Below the pieces are notes generated by a model. It saw nothing but the letters and a program-made list of their open reading frames with translations. It ran no database searches and had not been told where the DNA came from. A program made the translations under genes and the position numbers. A DNA stretch of 21,043 nucleotides from an uncultured Clostridia bacterium (GTDB lineage Bacteria > Bacillota > Clostridia > Christensenellales > Borkfalkiaceae): positions 1 through 21,043 of the forward strand of contig CANREK010000002.1 in NCBI GenBank assembly GCA_947629605.1. Reading direction: 5' to 3'. Positions 20,004-21,043 of this stretch are shown here, in pieces; the stretch's first letter is position 1; every line of letters begins with the position of its first letter.

Positions 20004-20251
20004 AATTAAAAATTGCGGCGGGGCGATTGAGAATGCGACGGGGCGTCGCCCCGCCGCTTATGCTGAACGTACGTGAAGGATCCCATTAAACCTACGGAGC
20101 AGAATGTTTCTCCGCCCGCTTGCTGGGATTCTTCGGTCGCTTTGCTCCCTCAGAATGAGCGGAGCGAATACGGACAACCGTGCGGCGAGATGCTTCGGAA
20201 ACGCTTCCGTAAACTGCGTTCCCACTTCCGCAGCTCAGCATGACGCCGCAC
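20004..20251. repeat. Repeat cluster upstream of the acetyltransferase end
   Basis: An AT-rich module (20004-20023) precedes a CATGCTGAACGTACGTGAAG-type module with first base T instead of C (from about 20058). A reverse-oriented hairpin with GGGATTCTTCGG and AGAATGAGCGG ends (20126-20163) follows. The third GTGCGGCG-ended element is at 20180-20251. Confidence 0.78.
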
Positions 20252-20265
20252 GCCTCATCTGCGCC

Positions 20266-20829
20266 TTATTTTTGCACGATGAATTTTTTCACGGTCGCGG
20301 GGACACCGGCGGCCATGCAGTTGTCGGGTAGATCCTTGGTGACGACGCTCCCCGCGGCGATCACGCAGCCGTTGCCGATGTTGACCCCCGGCAAAACCGC
20401 CACGTTCGCGCCGAACCAACAGTTGTCGCCAATACGGATGGGGAGGGCCGTTTCCAGCCCCTCGTTCCTCTCCGCGATATTCAGGGGATGGTTGGCGGTG
20501 TAGAATCCGCAAAACGGACCGATAAATACGTTTTTTCCGAGGAAAATTCCGCCCCCATCCATAAAATAACAGCCGTGATTGACAAAATTATTTTCCCCGA
20601 AATGGGTGTAGATCCCGTAATCGAAATAGACGGGGGCAAGCACGGTGAGCCCCTTGGGAAGCTCGACGCCGAGTAGCTTTTGGAGGGCGGAGAGCTGTTC
20701 GTCGCTGCCGGGTTTGGACATGTTGAAATCGAAGCAGAGCGTCTCGGCCTTCTGCCGCTCGGCGATCAGCTCCGGGTCGAAATTGGCATCGTACCATTCG
20801 CCTTTCAGCATTTTTTCTTTTTCTGTCAT
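20266..20829 (-). CDS. Hexapeptide-repeat acetyltransferase, maltose/galactoside O-acetyltransferase type
   Basis: This 187-residue left-handed beta-helix acetyltransferase has the size of Maa/LacA enzymes, which transfer acetyl from acetyl-CoA to sugars. The N-terminal MTEKEKMLKGEWYDANFDPE is the typical Maa lead domain. Hexapeptide repeats run from about 95 to 165 (IFLGKNVFIGPFCGF; IGDNCWFGANVAVLPGVNIG). H114 in ANHPLN is the catalytic histidine. GGAG lies 9 nt before the ATG. The membrane-protein gene upstream ends 46 nt earlier, so the two may share a transcript. The acceptor sugar is unknown. Confidence 0.94.
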   Translation of the reverse strand: MTEKEKMLKGEWYDANFDPELIAERQKAETLCFDFNMSKPGSDEQLSALQKLLGVELPKGLTVLAPVYFDYGIYTHFGENNFVNHGCYFMDGGGIFLGKNVFIGPFCGFYTANHPLNIAERNEGLETALPIRIGDNCWFGANVAVLPGVNIGNGCVIAAGSVVTKDLPDNCMAAGVPATVKKFIVQK

Positions 20830-20875
20830 GATTTTTTCTCCATATGTTGTTGATTTTTATAAAGTTTTTTGTGAA

Positions 20876-21043
20876 TCAAGAAAAAACAATTGTCAGGATG
20901 ATGGCCAAACCTGCAAGGACTGCTAAAATGCCAATAAAAATCCGTGATCCGCTACCGTACTGCTTGTCGTGAATGGGCCATGTTTTGTTGTATTCCGAGC
21001 GAGGTTCCGTTGACCGCCTTGCGTCGGGTTCAGAAGAGGGCTG
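20876..21043 (-). CDS. C-terminal end of a membrane protein (partial)
   Basis: This frame runs in from beyond the window edge and codes for the last 55 residues before a TGA. The visible part is a polar, charged stretch rich in Arg, Ser and Glu (about 33 residues), then a single hydrophobic helix (IFIGILAVLAGLAIILTIVF) that ends the protein. This suggests a C-terminal anchor, but the rest is not visible and no family can be named. It is likely cotranscribed with the acetyltransferase gene downstream. Confidence 0.7.
   Translation of the reverse strand, partial: QPSSEPDARRSTEPRSEYNKTWPIHDKQYGSGSRIFIGILAVLAGLAIILTIVFS

Overview
The window looks like a chromosomal segment of a GC-rich, spore-forming (or ancestrally spore-forming) member of the Bacillota, class Clostridia. 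The main evidence is a SpoIVFA-SpoIVFB pair followed by rplU (bL21) and rpmA (bL27), which is the gene order of Bacillus subtilis. Further support comes from a bL27 with the Firmicutes N-terminal extension, consensus sigma-A promoters with 17-bp spacers, and many intergenic palindromic repeats of a kind common in uncultured gut Clostridia. Lineage below class cannot be read from the sequence.

Layout. 1-2230: lepA (minus strand) and repeats. 2229-3400: a small lower-GC locus in which an XRE-type regulator is divergent from a gene for a C-terminally anchored protein, with three matching operators between them. 3660-5520: a glycerophosphodiester phosphodiesterase (+) convergent with an APH-like kinase (-). 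5888-7720: ispE and a tightly coupled membrane protein (-). 8060-9920: a lipoprotein (+) whose promoter spacer contains a G9 tract. 9926-11182: an inorganic pyrophosphatase and SGNH-hydrolase operon (-). 11236-12657: tRNA-Ser with a long structured leader, then a cysteine desulfurase. 13117-17271: spoIVFA, spoIVFB, a ComEC-like metallo-beta-lactamase protein, a small helical protein (-), then rplU and rpmA. 17701-18599: an aldo/keto reductase. 18683-19573: tRNA-Val, -Gly, -Cys, a truncated tRNA-Leu copy and an intact tRNA-Leu, among strong hairpins. 19608-19844: a candidate small RNA (-). 20266-21043: a hexapeptide acetyltransferase and the end of a membrane protein (-).

Four patterns stand out. 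(1) Six genes (lepA, the XRE regulator, the phosphodiesterase, ispE, the cysteine desulfurase and the aldo/keto reductase) have the -10 box 6-7 nt before the ATG and no Shine-Dalgarno, so they are probably translated from leaderless mRNAs. Their neighbours use ordinary Shine-Dalgarno sites. (2) Nearly every intergenic gap carries palindromic repeats whose stems vary in sequence but remain complementary. (3) The lipoprotein promoter is a good candidate for slipped-strand phase variation. (4) Structured RNAs not explained by standard gene classes flank the tRNA-Ser and tRNA-Leu genes.

All calls come from reading the sequence. No database search was run.
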